From Hydrogenophilales bacterium 28-61-23 (lineage in GTDB: Bacteria; Pseudomonadota; Gammaproteobacteria; Burkholderiales; Thiobacillaceae), in assembly GCA_002281555.1 (NCBI GenBank), contig NCGJ01000009.1, positions 44,267 to 108,266 of the forward strand: DNA of 64,000 bases, read 5' to 3'. A model generated the notes under the pieces. It searched no databases. It worked only from the letters and a program-made list of their open reading frames with translations, and was not told where the DNA came from. Below are positions 43,490 to 54,399 of the stretch, one piece after another (position 1 is the first letter of the stretch; each line of letters opens with the position of its first letter). A program made the position numbers and the translations under genes.

Positions 43490-43702
43490 ATGAACAAACT
43501 GCTTACCGCCCTGTTTTTCTCCGCCACCTGCGCCTTCGCCGCCCAGGGTTTTGCCGCCGATACCGGTGCGGCCCAGTCCGCCAAATCGCATGACGGCATG
43601 GTCAAGTCTCATGCCGGCGTAGCCAAGAAATCGACTCATGCCCCGGCGCATCACCAGAAAGCCGGCCCGAAAAAAAGTGAAACACCGGCACCCGCAAAAT
43701 AG
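43490..43702 (+). CDS. Small exported Lys/His/Ala-rich protein
   Basis: 70 residues, GGAG before ATG 43490. Signal peptide MNKLLTALFFSATCAFAAQGFAAD; the mature ~46 residues are Lys/His/Ala-rich (KKSTHAPAHHQKAGPKK) with no Cys. Such short cationic periplasmic proteins are often induced by envelope stress or acid; here only the composition and the divergent boxes upstream are seen. Confidence 0.75.
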   Translation: MNKLLTALFFSATCAFAAQGFAADTGAAQSAKSHDGMVKSHAGVAKKSTHAPAHHQKAGPKKSETPAPAK

Positions 43703-43722
43703 GCGTCACGCCTTCCAACCGA

Positions 43723-43760
43723 GGCGCGGCGTATCGGAGCCTGTCCCGATACGCCGCGCC
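43723..43760. repeat. Long hairpin between two small exported-protein genes
   Basis: Fifteen-base perfect arms GGCGCGGCGTATCGG / CCGATACGCCGCGCC around eight bases. No T-run on either side, so it is more likely an mRNA-stabilising or regulatory structure than an intrinsic terminator. Confidence 0.75.
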
Positions 43761-43804
43761 CCAATCGGGCCGAACGGCCCGTTTACAGAATTCAGGAGCA
43801 CCGC

Positions 43805-43984
43805 ATGGACTTCAAGCAATTCCTTCTCACCTCCAGCATCGCACTGGGGCTTGGCGCGGGCGGCATGGCCGTCTCGGCGGACGACACCGCCAGATCGACG
43901 GAGCCACAGGAAAATTCCGCGCCAGATATGAATCCCGCCGCGCCAACCGCTCCTGCGACAGAAAACCCGAGCCAACCGGCGTAA
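43805..43984 (+). CDS. Very small exported Pro/Ala-rich protein
   Basis: 59 residues (MDFKQFLLTSSIALGLGAGG, then a signal cleavage near VSADD, then Pro/Ala/Glu/Asn-rich). AGGAG lies seven bases before ATG 43805, and the frame is closed by TAA. It follows the 70-residue gene by ~100 bases and a hairpin. Composition suggests a natively unstructured periplasmic peptide. Function unknown. Confidence 0.6.
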   Translation: MDFKQFLLTSSIALGLGAGGMAVSADDTARSTEPQENSAPDMNPAAPTAPATENPSQPA

Positions 43985-44106
43985 GCATCGCCCGCCCAGC
44001 CAGGTTCGTAACAATCCGGGGATGAAGCGTCCCCGCCGTTCACCGCATGGCTAGCAATGACATGGATAGAAAACCAGCGCATGCTGGTCATACAATCGAC
44101 AAGGAA

Positions 44107-44175
44107 GCGGCACTGGCACAGTTAATCGTTTGATTTATCCAAGACTCCCTTTCCGGACCGGAATCACAGTGCCGC
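44107..44175. promoter_or_regulatory. Nested inverted repeats upstream of the lipoprotein operon
   Basis: Outer arms GCGGCACTG (44107-44115) and CAGTGCCGC (44167-44175) enclose the near-perfect palindrome TTCCGGACCGGAA (44151-44163). They end 46 bases before the CsgG-like start codon. They may be an operator or a 5' leader structure. No clear -10/-35 is visible. Confidence 0.45.
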
Positions 44176-44221
44176 CAATGAATGTGCCACTAAAGATAAT
44201 CAACCCAAAAAGGAAGTCGGG

Positions 44222-45220
44222 ATGCCATATCCATCATCGTTAAGAAAAATCGTCGCTTTCGCCCCCTGTGTTTTGCTTCTTCTGGCATCGGGCTGCGCCA
44301 TTCAGACGTCGCCGGTAACCCCAAAGGAAGCACCGCAATCCATCGCTTCGCAGAAGGCCGCACAGCAGGCCATCGTCGCTCAGGCTCCAGCCGCGCCGAC
44401 GTTGAAACGGAAGATCGCGCTCGGGCGCATTAGCAACGAGACCAGCTACGGACATTCCCTGTTGCGTGACAGCCATGACGATCCGCTGGGAAAACAGGTG
44501 ACCGACTTGATGAGCAAGGCCTTGACCGAAACCGGGGCCTATCTCGTCTTCGAACGCCCCGACATTGGCCGCATCCAGGCTGAGAGCAAGCTGACCGGCA
44601 GCCAACTCAACCTGATAGGCGTCGATGCCTTGATCGTGGGTTCGTTGACCGAATTTGGCCGCAAGACCGTGGGAGAGACAGGCTTCGTGTCATCCAGCAA
44701 GCGTCAAGTCGCCTTCGCGAAAGTCGATATCCGCTTGGTGGATGCCGCGACCGGGCATGTCTTCTTCGCCACGTCCGGCGCGGGCGAGTCGTCGACGGAA
44801 ACCGCATCCACATTTGGCTTCGGCTCGCAGGCCGGTTATGACGGCACGCTGAACGACGCGGCGATCCGGCAGGCGGTCGGAGATGCCATCAACAAACTCT
44901 CGGTCGAGCTGAATGCGCGTCCCTGGGAAACCCATATTCTGAAAGCCGATGGCAACCGCTTGTATCTTGGCGGCGGCAAGAGCCAGGGCCTGCGTCCGGG
45001 CATGCGGTTCGTCGTCCAGACCAAAGGCGAGCGGATCAAGTCTGCGCAGACCGGGGCCGAGATCACGCTGCCCGGCCAGCCTATCGCCCTGATCAAGATC
45101 GACGCCTTGTTCGGCGAGGGCGAACTCAATGAAGGTTCAATTGCCTCCCTCGTATCCGGCTCACTGGGCGGCAATACGCCCGCGCAATTGATTGTTCGTT
45201 ATGAAGGGAGTCAACCATGA
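44222..45220 (+). CDS. CsgG-like outer membrane lipoprotein
   Basis: 332 residues with lipobox LLASGC. Residues ~65-235 fit the CsgG core (KIALGRISNETSYGHSLL, LMSKALTETGAYLVFERPDI, DALIVGSLTEFGRKT and VDIRLVDAATGHVFFATSGAGES). In curli systems CsgG forms the secretion pore; a C-terminal ~80-residue domain here (GNRLYLGGGKSQGLRPGMRF) is additional. No csgA/B/E/F lies near. AAGGAAG precedes ATG 44222. It overlaps the next start by four bases. Confidence 0.9.
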   Translation: MPYPSSLRKIVAFAPCVLLLLASGCAIQTSPVTPKEAPQSIASQKAAQQAIVAQAPAAPTLKRKIALGRISNETSYGHSLLRDSHDDPLGKQVTDLMSKALTETGAYLVFERPDIGRIQAESKLTGSQLNLIGVDALIVGSLTEFGRKTVGETGFVSSSKRQVAFAKVDIRLVDAATGHVFFATSGAGESSTETASTFGFGSQAGYDGTLNDAAIRQAVGDAINKLSVELNARPWETHILKADGNRLYLGGGKSQGLRPGMRFVVQTKGERIKSAQTGAEITLPGQPIALIKIDALFGEGELNEGSIASLVSGSLGGNTPAQLIVRYEGSQP

Positions 45221-45546
45221 AACTACCGTTTGCCGCCAAGTGGTGTGCCGTCGGCCTCGCCGGGTTGCTGATCGGCGCCTGCACGCAAATGCCGACAGAA
45301 AAACAAGGCGTTTCCGACCTTCGCCCGCAGCTCTCGTTCAAAACCTCCGAGGACGGGATGCGGGCCGCGCATGTGTTTGTCGACGGGCTCGATATGGGAT
45401 CGGTCGGCGACTACCTGGAAGGCGTGGCATCCCTGCGCGTGCTTTCCGGCGTTCACGCGATCCGGGTCGATCTGGGCGGACGTGCCGTCGTCGAAGAAAA
45501 GATTTACCTGGGCGACGGGGTCAACCGCACCGTCCTCGTGAAATAA
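45217..45546 (+). CDS. Small lipoprotein of the CsgG/DUF4810/DUF799 operon
   Basis: 109 residues with lipobox LLIGAC at ~residue 21. The remainder is a small beta-rich domain (AHVFVDGLDMGSVGDYLEG, VHAIRVDLGGRAVVEEKIYLG) resembling PEGA-like folds. It has no named function. Translated with both neighbours (ATGA overlap upstream, TTG start 15 bases downstream). Confidence 0.82.
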   Translation: MKLPFAAKWCAVGLAGLLIGACTQMPTEKQGVSDLRPQLSFKTSEDGMRAAHVFVDGLDMGSVGDYLEGVASLRVLSGVHAIRVDLGGRAVVEEKIYLGDGVNRTVLVK

Positions 45547-45560
45547 GCGGGAGACACGGC

Positions 45561-45926
45561 TTGCACGCACACATCCTGACCCTGGCCTTGCTCGTTACAT
45601 TGACTGGCTGCGCACAAACAGGCCTCTATAAATGGGGCGGCTACGAACAAAAACTTTATGCCACCTACAAGGACCCGAGCCAGGTCGAGAAACTCCGTTT
45701 GACGCTGGAGGCGCATATCGCGGAAATGGAAGGTTCCGGCCAAAAGGTGGCGCCAGGCCTGTATGCCGAACTGGGCACGATTTACTTGCAGGCGGGCGCT
45801 TCCGACAAGGCCATCGCCATGTATGCAAAAGAACGCAATGCGTGGCCGGAAAGCCGGGGCCTGATGACCGCGATGATCCAGAATCTGGAGCGACGGGAAA
45901 AAGCAAAGCAGGAGGCCGCAAAATGA
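45561..45926 (+). CDS. DUF4810 lipoprotein
   Basis: 121 residues from TTG 45561, supported by GGGAG seven bases upstream and the signal sequence HAHILTLALLVTLTGC. The rest (LYKWGGYEQKLYATYKDPSQ, then a TPR-like YAELGTIYLQAGASDKAIAMYAKE) matches DUF4810, regularly found with CsgG-like and DUF799 proteins. Overlaps the next gene by four bases. It may be missed by annotation that ignores TTG. Confidence 0.85.
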   Translation: MHAHILTLALLVTLTGCAQTGLYKWGGYEQKLYATYKDPSQVEKLRLTLEAHIAEMEGSGQKVAPGLYAELGTIYLQAGASDKAIAMYAKERNAWPESRGLMTAMIQNLERREKAKQEAAK

Positions 45927-46558
45927 AAAATACCTTGTGCCTTATCGGCGCGTTGCTGTTGACCGGTTGCGCGGCACAACCGGCCAAGCAAGACCGGAGC
46001 GCATTTCTGGCCGCCGCGCCGCGTTCGATTCTGGTCGTTCCGGTCGTAAACAAATCTCTCGATGTCGACGCGCCCAACTATGTGCTCGCCACCTTGCCGA
46101 TCCCGCTCGCGGAAAAAGGCTATTACGTCTATCCGGTCAACACGACCAAGTACGTGCTGGAGCAGGAGGGTTTCTATGAAGGCGAGCGAATTCACCAACA
46201 GAATCCGGCCGATCTCGCCAAGCTTTTTGACGCGGACGCGGTGCTCTACGTCACCATCAACAGATGGGATGCCAAGTACGCGCTGATCACGACGGCCGTC
46301 ACCGTTGAGATCGAGTACCGAATGACGGGCAGAGATGGCGCTGAAATCTGGCGCGAGAAACAAACCATGGTTTATCAACCGCAGAACAACAATTCAGGCT
46401 CGCCTATCGTCTCGTTGATCGCGGCGGCGATCAACGCCGCCATCACCCGCGCGGCGCCCAACTATATGCCGCTGACGCAAATGGCCAACAATCAGGCATT
46501 CATTACGGGGCGTAATCCACTTCCGGATGGACCCTATCGGCCAAGCGAAAGGAAATAG
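45923..46558 (+). CDS. DUF799 (GNA1162-like) lipoprotein
   Basis: 211 residues with lipobox LLLTGC. VVPVVNKSLDVDAPNYVLATL and GYYVYPVNTTKYVLEQEGF are DUF799 text; GNA1162 of Neisseria is a family member studied as a surface antigen. AGGAGG sits ten bases upstream. Last of a four-lipoprotein operon whose members probably form an outer membrane complex. Confidence 0.9.
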   Translation: MKNTLCLIGALLLTGCAAQPAKQDRSAFLAAAPRSILVVPVVNKSLDVDAPNYVLATLPIPLAEKGYYVYPVNTTKYVLEQEGFYEGERIHQQNPADLAKLFDADAVLYVTINRWDAKYALITTAVTVEIEYRMTGRDGAEIWREKQTMVYQPQNNNSGSPIVSLIAAAINAAITRAAPNYMPLTQMANNQAFITGRNPLPDGPYRPSERK

Positions 46559-46637
46559 CAGCGCGGGAGTCGAATTGGGAGCAAGCGAGCCTAGCCGCTG
46601 AAATCCAGGGACACGGGCAATGACCAATGGAACTACG

Positions 46638-47951
46638 CTAAGCAATCGGAAACGCCACTGAAACGGAGAGCCCCCGCGCTCCAAGGCCGTCATCCAGTGT
46701 CACTTCAGCCCCATGCCGCTTGGCGATGCGCCGCACGATAGCCAGACCGAGACCGCTGCCAGGCGACTCCACGCTGGCGCCACGAAAGAACCGGTCGAAC
46801 ACCCTCGGCCGCTCTTGCGCCGGGATGCCCGGGCCGTTATCGACCACGCACAGCAGGCAAGCCGCCTCACGTCGCAACACCTTGACGTCGATCCGCCCGC
46901 CCGCCGGAGTATGGCGCAGAGCGTTGTCGACCAGATTGGCCAGCAGAATGCGCAGCGCGGCCGCATCGCCCGGCACGCGCGCCTCGCCTTCATCGCCGAT
47001 CACGCCGAGGTCAATCGCCTTGGCCTGGGCGATGGGCAACAACTCGGCCGCCACGCCGCCGGCCAGTGCATGCAAGTCGACCAGGGAACCCGCTTGGATA
47101 TTCGCCATGCCCTCCTGACGCGCCAGGGTCAAAAGCTGCTCCACCACATGGGTCGCCCGTTGCAGCCCGGCCTTCAGCCGGGCCACGGCTTGCGCTCGTT
47201 CGGCGTCGTCACGGCTGCGTTCGATCAGTTGCGCCTGCAATTGCAGGGCGGCAAGCGGTGTGCGCAACTCGTGAGCGGCGTCGGCGGTGAAGGCGCGCAA
47301 GCCATCCAGAGAGGCATCCAGCCGCCGCAGCAGATCGTTCAGGGCGGTCACCACCGGTTTTATTTCACTCGGCACATCGCTGACATCCAGCAAACTCATA
47401 CTTTCCGGGTTGCGCGCTATCACCGCGCGCGCAACCCGGTTCAGCGGTTCCAGACCGCGGCCGATGGCCAGCCAGACCAGCAGCCCGAGCACCGGGGCAA
47501 GAAGCAGGAAAGGGACAAGCACACGTAGCGCCATGCTGGCAGCGAGACGTTCACGCACCGCCAGAGGTTGCGCCACCTGAATGATGCGATCGAGCTGCGC
47601 GAAACTGAAAATTCGCCAACCGCCTTCCCCGGTTCTGGCCGTTGAATAGCCCAATTGAGCAAAGCCGGGAAGGCCGCTGTGCGGGTGCGAAAGAAAGCGG
47701 CGAACGCCATCCTGATCCCATATCTGAATCACGAAATCATATTGGGCATCCTCCTTCGCCACGTAGCCCGGCAAACCGCTCGCGAGCGCCTGGTCGCCGA
47801 TGGACAGCGCAACCTGACGCAGGTGGTAATCCAGAATATCGTTCGATTCCCACAGCACGACCCGATAGGTGGCCAGCGCGCCCAGAGCACCCGCCGCCAC
47901 GATGGCGGCCAGTAGATAGACCATTAATTGACGGCGGATGGAATGGCGCAT
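46638..47951 (-). CDS. Two-component sensor histidine kinase (QseC/PmrB-like)
   Basis: 437 residues. N-terminal membrane helix (LMVYLLAAIVAAGALGAL), periplasmic sensor region ~30-165, second helix (FLLLAPVLGLLVWLAI), HAMP-like linker, H-box AHELRTPLAALQLQAQ, N-box NLVDNALRHTP, G1 DNGPGIP and G2 GSGLGLAIV. The pair layout matches QseBC, PmrAB and TctED families. It follows its response regulator by seven bases. Signal unknown. Confidence 0.93.
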   Translation of the reverse strand: MRHSIRRQLMVYLLAAIVAAGALGALATYRVVLWESNDILDYHLRQVALSIGDQALASGLPGYVAKEDAQYDFVIQIWDQDGVRRFLSHPHSGLPGFAQLGYSTARTGEGGWRIFSFAQLDRIIQVAQPLAVRERLAASMALRVLVPFLLLAPVLGLLVWLAIGRGLEPLNRVARAVIARNPESMSLLDVSDVPSEIKPVVTALNDLLRRLDASLDGLRAFTADAAHELRTPLAALQLQAQLIERSRDDAERAQAVARLKAGLQRATHVVEQLLTLARQEGMANIQAGSLVDLHALAGGVAAELLPIAQAKAIDLGVIGDEGEARVPGDAAALRILLANLVDNALRHTPAGGRIDVKVLRREAACLLCVVDNGPGIPAQERPRVFDRFFRGASVESPGSGLGLAIVRRIAKRHGAEVTLDDGLGARGLSVSVAFPIA

Positions 47952-47957
47952 CGGGTT

Positions 47958-48626
47958 CTAGCGTGGTGGCGTCCTGGGTACCAGATAGCCGACACCGCGC
48001 AGGTTCTGTATCCATTCCGCGCCCAGCTTGCGGCGCAGGCTGAAGATATGCACCTCCACCGCGTTGCTGTCGACATCGTCCTTCCAGCTATAGATGCGTT
48101 GCTCCAACTGGGCGCGGGACAAGGGCAGGCCGGGACGCTCCAGCAAAGCCAGCAGCACCGACTGTTCCCGCGCCGAGAGTCTCAGCGGCACGCCATCCAG
48201 CGTGACCTCATGGCGTGCCGGATTCAGGCTCAAGGCCCCGTGTCGCATGAGCGGTTCGGCCCGTCCCGCGCGCCGACGCAGCAATGCGCGAATACGGGCG
48301 GCAAGCTCATCCAGGTCGAATGGCTTGACCAGATAATCGTCCGCGCCGGCATCCAGGCCGGCAACGCGGTCAGCCACGGCATCGCGGGCGGTCAGGATCA
48401 GCACCGGCAAGTCTTTCTGGCGCGCGCGCAGGCCGCGCAAAACCTGCAGGCCATCCTTGCTCGGCAAGCCCAGATCCAGCAGCAGCAGGTCATAGGGCTC
48501 GGAATCGAGTGCCGCGTCGGCGGTTTGCCCGTCCTTGACCCAGTCCACCGCATAGCCATCCTGGGTCAGACCCAAGTGAACGCTCTCGCCGATCATGGCG
48601 TCGTCTTCCACCAACAACAGCCGCAT
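47958..48626 (-). CDS. Response regulator, OmpR/QseB-PmrA type
   Basis: 222 residues. Receiver domain with D51 as phosphoacceptor (LLLLDLGLPS), acidic pair E7/D8-D9, K101 (YLVKPF). C-terminal winged helix with LSAREQSVLLALLERPG and VEVHIFSLRRKLG. First gene of the pair. The PmrA-like boxes at 43345-43420 make DegQ and the small exported proteins possible targets; this is inference. Confidence 0.95.
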   Translation of the reverse strand: MRLLLVEDDAMIGESVHLGLTQDGYAVDWVKDGQTADAALDSEPYDLLLLDLGLPSKDGLQVLRGLRARQKDLPVLILTARDAVADRVAGLDAGADDYLVKPFDLDELAARIRALLRRRAGRAEPLMRHGALSLNPARHEVTLDGVPLRLSAREQSVLLALLERPGLPLSRAQLEQRIYSWKDDVDSNAVEVHIFSLRRKLGAEWIQNLRGVGYLVPRTPPR

Positions 48627-48708
48627 TGCGATTCCGATGGATTTAAGAGAATGGCAAAACTGTACTCAACAAAGCACATCCGGGACATCCGTGGGCGGCG
48701 ACAAATAG

Positions 48709-48738
48709 AAAAAGGCGCCCAAACAGCGGCGCCTTTTT
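48709..48738. terminator. Bidirectional intrinsic terminator downstream of ihfB
   Basis: Arms AAAAAGGCGCC / GGCGCCTTTTT (48709-48719, 48728-48738) with an eight-base loop. On the minus strand it ends the rpsA-ihfB transcript 35 bases after the ihfB stop and insulates the response regulator gene. Confidence 0.9.
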
Positions 48739-48772
48739 CCTGATTGCAAACAAACCCGGTGTGTAACCAGGC

Positions 48773-49057
48773 TTATTCCGGGAAATCCACCCGATCGCGC
48801 AATTCCTTGCCGGCTTTGAAGTGGGGCACGTACTTGCCGGCGACGAGCACCTTGTCGCCGGTTTTCGGATTGCGCCCGACTCTGGGCGGCCGGAAGTTCA
48901 GACTGAAACTGCCGAATCCGCGAATCTCGATGCGTTCACCTTCGACCAGACAAGTGGTCATCGCATCGAGGATCGTTTTCACCGCCAGCTCGGCATCCGC
49001 CGCGACCAGTTGGGGATGGCGCTCGGCAAGTCGGGCGATAAGCTCCGACTTGGTCAT
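48773..49057 (-). CDS. ihfB: Integration host factor, beta subunit
   Basis: 94 residues from ATG 49057, where the family start [17 protein letters not shown] occurs; an upstream in-frame start adds 11 residues without homology. DNA-bending protein that works with Ihf[23 protein letters not shown] is the beta-ribbon arm with the intercalating Pro. Follows rpsA by 29 bases. Confidence 0.97.
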   Translation of the reverse strand: MTKSELIARLAERHPQLVAADAELAVKTILDAMTTCLVEGERIEIRGFGSFSLNFRPPRVGRNPKTGDKVLVAGKYVPHFKAGKELRDRVDFPE

Positions 49058-49086
49058 TGCGCCACCGAACTCTGTTTCTTGGTCGA

Positions 49087-50814
49087 TCACTCGGCACTCT
49101 TGGTGTCAAGCTTGGCCTTGAGCAGAGCGCCCAGGTTGGTCGTGCCGGTGGATTGCTCGGAAGCCAGCTTGCGCAGAGCTTCGGATTGCTCGGCGGCATC
49201 CTTGGACTTGATGGACAGGTTGATCTGACGATTCTTGCGATCGATGTTGATGATCACGGTCTCGACTTCATCGCCGTCCTTCAGGTGGGTGCGGATGTCC
49301 TCGACCCGGTCACGCGACACTTCGGAAGCGCGCAGGTAGCCTTCGACCTCGCCGTCCAGCGTCACGATGGCGCCCTTGGCATCCATCGACTTGACCACGC
49401 CCTTGACGACGGCGCCCTTGTCATGAGTCGCGACGTAGGCGTTGAACGGATCGTTCTCGATCTGCTTGACGCCCAGGGAGATGCGCTCTTTCTCGACATC
49501 GATGGCCAGCACGACAGCCTCGACTTCCTCGCCCTTGCGGTAGTTGCGCAGGGCTTCTTCGCCGGGCAGGCTCCAGGACAGGTCGGACAAGTGCACGAGG
49601 CCGTCGATACCGCCAGGCAGGCCGATGAACACGCCGAAGTCGGTGATCGACTTGATCTGGCCGCGCACCTTGTCGCCCTTCTTGGCGTTCATGGCGAAAT
49701 CGTCCCACGGGTTGGACTTGCACTGCTTCATGCCGAGAGAGATGCGGCGACGCTCTTCGTCGATCTCCAACACCATGACTTCGACTTCATCGCCCAGGGA
49801 AACCATCTTGGACGGGTTGACGTTCTTGTTGGTCCAGTCCATTTCGGACACGTGCACCAGACCTTCGATGCCCGGCTCGATTTCCACGAAGCAGCCGTAG
49901 TCGGTGAGGTTGGCGACCTTGCCGAACATGCGGGTGCCGGTGGGGTAACGACGGGACAGACCCACCCACGGATCTTCGCCCAGTTGCTTGAGGCCCAGGG
50001 AGACGCGGTTCTTGTCCTGGTCGAACTTGAGCACCATGGCGGTAACTTCGTCGCCGACGGTGACCACTTCGGAAGGATGCTTGACCCGACGCCAGGCCAG
50101 GTCGGTGATGTGCAGCAGGCCATCGATGCCGCCCAGATCGACGAACGCGCCGTATTCGGTGATGTTCTTGACGATGCCCTTGACCGTGGCGCCTTCCTTC
50201 AGGTTGGACAGCAGGCTGTCGCGCTCGGCGCCCATGCTCTGTTCCAGCACGGCCTTGCGGGAAACCACCACGTTATTGCGCTTGCGGTCGAGCTTGATGA
50301 CCTTGAATTCGGATTCCTTGTTCTCGTACGGCGTGGTGTCCTTGATCGGACGCACATCGACCAGCGAACCGGGCAGGAAGGCGCGGATGCCGTTGCACAT
50401 GACCGTGAGGCCACCCTTGACCTTGCCGTTGATCAGGCCCTTGACCACGCGGCCCTCTTCCATCGCCGCTTCCAGATCCAGCCATGCGGCCAGACGACGG
50501 GCGCGATCACGCGAAAGCTTGGTGGCGCCAAAACCGTCTTCCAGCGATTCGATGGCGACTTTGACGAAATCGCCGACTACGACTTCCAGACCGCCGCGGT
50601 CATCCTTGAATTCTTCGAGCGGGATCAGACTTTCCGACTTGAGGCCGGCGTTGACAGTAACGAAGTTGTCGTCAATGGCAACGACCTCGGCGGTAATGAT
50701 TTCGCCATGGCCCATCTCCTGTTTGGAGATGCTCTCTTCGAACATGGCGGCAAAAGATTCGGCAAAGGACTCGTCGAATGACTCGGTAGGCTGGGAAAGG
50801 GTAGCGGTGTTCAT
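49087..50814 (-). CDS. rpsA: 30S ribosomal protein S1
   Basis: 575 residues from ATG 50814 ([20 protein letters not shown]). Six S1/OB repeats: the first two are degenerate and bind the ribosome, the next four bind mRNA ([41 protein letters not shown] and [20 protein letters not shown] are visible). Delivers mRNA to the ribosome. The weak own binding site is typical for autoregulated rpsA. Lies between cmk and ihfB as in most proteobacteria. Confidence 0.97.
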   Translation of the reverse strand: MNTATLSQPTESFDESFAESFAAMFEESISKQEMGHGEIITAEVVAIDDNFVTVNAGLKSESLIPLEEFKDDRGGLEVVVGDFVKVAIESLEDGFGATKLSRDRARRLAAWLDLEAAMEEGRVVKGLINGKVKGGLTVMCNGIRAFLPGSLVDVRPIKDTTPYENKESEFKVIKLDRKRNNVVVSRKAVLEQSMGAERDSLLSNLKEGATVKGIVKNITEYGAFVDLGGIDGLLHITDLAWRRVKHPSEVVTVGDEVTAMVLKFDQDKNRVSLGLKQLGEDPWVGLSRRYPTGTRMFGKVANLTDYGCFVEIEPGIEGLVHVSEMDWTNKNVNPSKMVSLGDEVEVMVLEIDEERRRISLGMKQCKSNPWDDFAMNAKKGDKVRGQIKSITDFGVFIGLPGGIDGLVHLSDLSWSLPGEEALRNYRKGEEVEAVVLAIDVEKERISLGVKQIENDPFNAYVATHDKGAVVKGVVKSMDAKGAIVTLDGEVEGYLRASEVSRDRVEDIRTHLKDGDEVETVIINIDRKNRQINLSIKSKDAAEQSEALRKLASEQSTGTTNLGALLKAKLDTKSAE

Positions 50815-50929
50815 GGAAAAAACCTGTTGTATTCCGTGTTGCCACGGGGGGTTGGTTAAAAAACATCGATCGGCGCTTGGCACGACACACGCTAAAGCAA
50901 AGTCATGTCCAAGCCGGCCTCCCGACAAT

Positions 50930-51640
50930 TCAAACGATGCTGGATTGCGCGACCTTCAATTGCCACCAGTCCAGCACTTGCTGAACGGCCTGTTGAATAT
51001 TCAAGCTTGTGGTATCGAGCAATACAGCATCCGCTGTCTGTTGCAGGGGAGCTGCGCTACGCGCGGCATCGCGCGCATCGCGCTCCTTCAAGTCCCGCAA
51101 AAGATTGGCGAGGTTAGCATCCAAACCTTTGCCAATCAACTGCTTATAGCGTCTTTGGGCGCGCTCCTCGGCGCTCGCGGTCAGGAAGATTTTCAGCGCC
51201 GCGTCGGGGAAAACGACAGAACCCATATCGCGCCCATCGGTCACCAATCCCGGCGCGGCGCGAAATGCGCGTTGACGCTCCAGCAGCGCCAGGCGCAAAG
51301 CCGGCAACGCGGCGATTCGGGAAGCGGAACGTCCCGCTTCCTCGCAGCGAATCGCATCGCCGACGGGGTGGCCATCAAGAAATACCTCGCCGCCATCGAA
51401 GTGCAATTTCAAAGCTCGCGCCAATGCCGCAAGCGCGGTTTCATCCTCCAACGCGACGCCCGCGCTCTGGGCGGCATAGGCGGTAACGCGATAAATCGCG
51501 CCGCTATCGAGGTAATGAAACCCCAGCGACTGCGCCACCAGCGCCGCGACGGTGCCTTTGCCGGATGCCGACGGGCCATCGATGGCAATGACCGGACTGG
51601 ATATATTCGGGTTGGATAAGCTTGGGGAGGCTGGTGTCAT
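50930..51640 (-). CDS. cmk: Cytidylate kinase
   Basis: 236 residues from ATG 51640 (the open frame goes on upstream). Phosphorylates CMP and dCMP. P-loop [19 protein letters not shown], then [35 protein letters not shown] and the lid [17 protein letters not shown]. About 10 extra residues precede the usual start of the fold. First of cmk-rpsA-ihfB; 115 bases before rpsA. Confidence 0.95.
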   Translation of the reverse strand: MTPASPSLSNPNISSPVIAIDGPSASGKGTVAALVAQSLGFHYLDSGAIYRVTAYAAQSAGVALEDETALAALARALKLHFDGGEVFLDGHPVGDAIRCEEAGRSASRIAALPALRLALLERQRAFRAAPGLVTDGRDMGSVVFPDAALKIFLTASAEERAQRRYKQLIGKGLDANLANLLRDLKERDARDAARSAAPLQQTADAVLLDTTSLNIQQAVQQVLDWWQLKVAQSSIV

Positions 51641-51801
51641 ATAAGTGTTTTCCGATGCGATTGAACGGGGCCATTGAGCCATCCATTTTCGCCTGATTTC
51701 GAACGACAACAGCGCCATCATTCATGGCGTAAATGCCGATCGATGTCGATAATTGAATCGAGTCCAGACTGTCTGGCCCACAACCATCAAGAGGCAAGAT
51801 C

Positions 51802-52092
51802 ATGACCACGCGCAATGAATATATCGAAAGCATGAAAGCCCATCTCGACCAATGGAATCACGAGATCGCACAATGGGAAGCCAAAGCCAGGGTAGCGAAA
51901 ACCGATTTGCGCATCGATTACGAAATGCATCTGGAGTCATTGCGCAAACAACGCGATGAAGCGCGCGCGAAACTTGATGCGCTTCAAACTGCGGCTGGCG
52001 AGGCATGGCGGGATTTGACCCAGGGCGCGGATGAGGCCTGGGCGAAAATGCGGGAAGCGATAGAAAAGGCAAGCGTCCACTTTCAGAAATAA
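51802..52092 (+). CDS. Small coiled-coil protein (sll1863-like stress family)
   Basis: 96 residues, almost wholly helical: MKAHLDQWNHEIAQWEAKAR, then a heptad-rich stretch to WAKMREAIEKASVHF. No signal peptide. The pattern resembles the sll1863 stress-response family. AGAGG precedes ATG 51802. It stands alone between cmk (divergent) and glgX; the 156 bases to glgX hold nothing I can name. Confidence 0.8.
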   Translation: MTTRNEYIESMKAHLDQWNHEIAQWEAKARVAKTDLRIDYEMHLESLRKQRDEARAKLDALQTAAGEAWRDLTQGADEAWAKMREAIEKASVHFQK

Positions 52093-52248
52093 AGAACAAT
52101 ACGGCGAGGGAATCCGTAAGGAAGATGGCGACTAAGCCGATCATGCGGGACGGGTGGTCGACGATGTCGTTTATTTGTTTCTAGCCTGCACAATCCGGGC
52201 AAGGCTGCCGGTAAAGTCAGCGCTTCTATTCTGTAGCGGAGAGATTTG

Positions 52249-54395
<2,147 letters not shown>

Positions 54396-54399
<4 letters not shown>

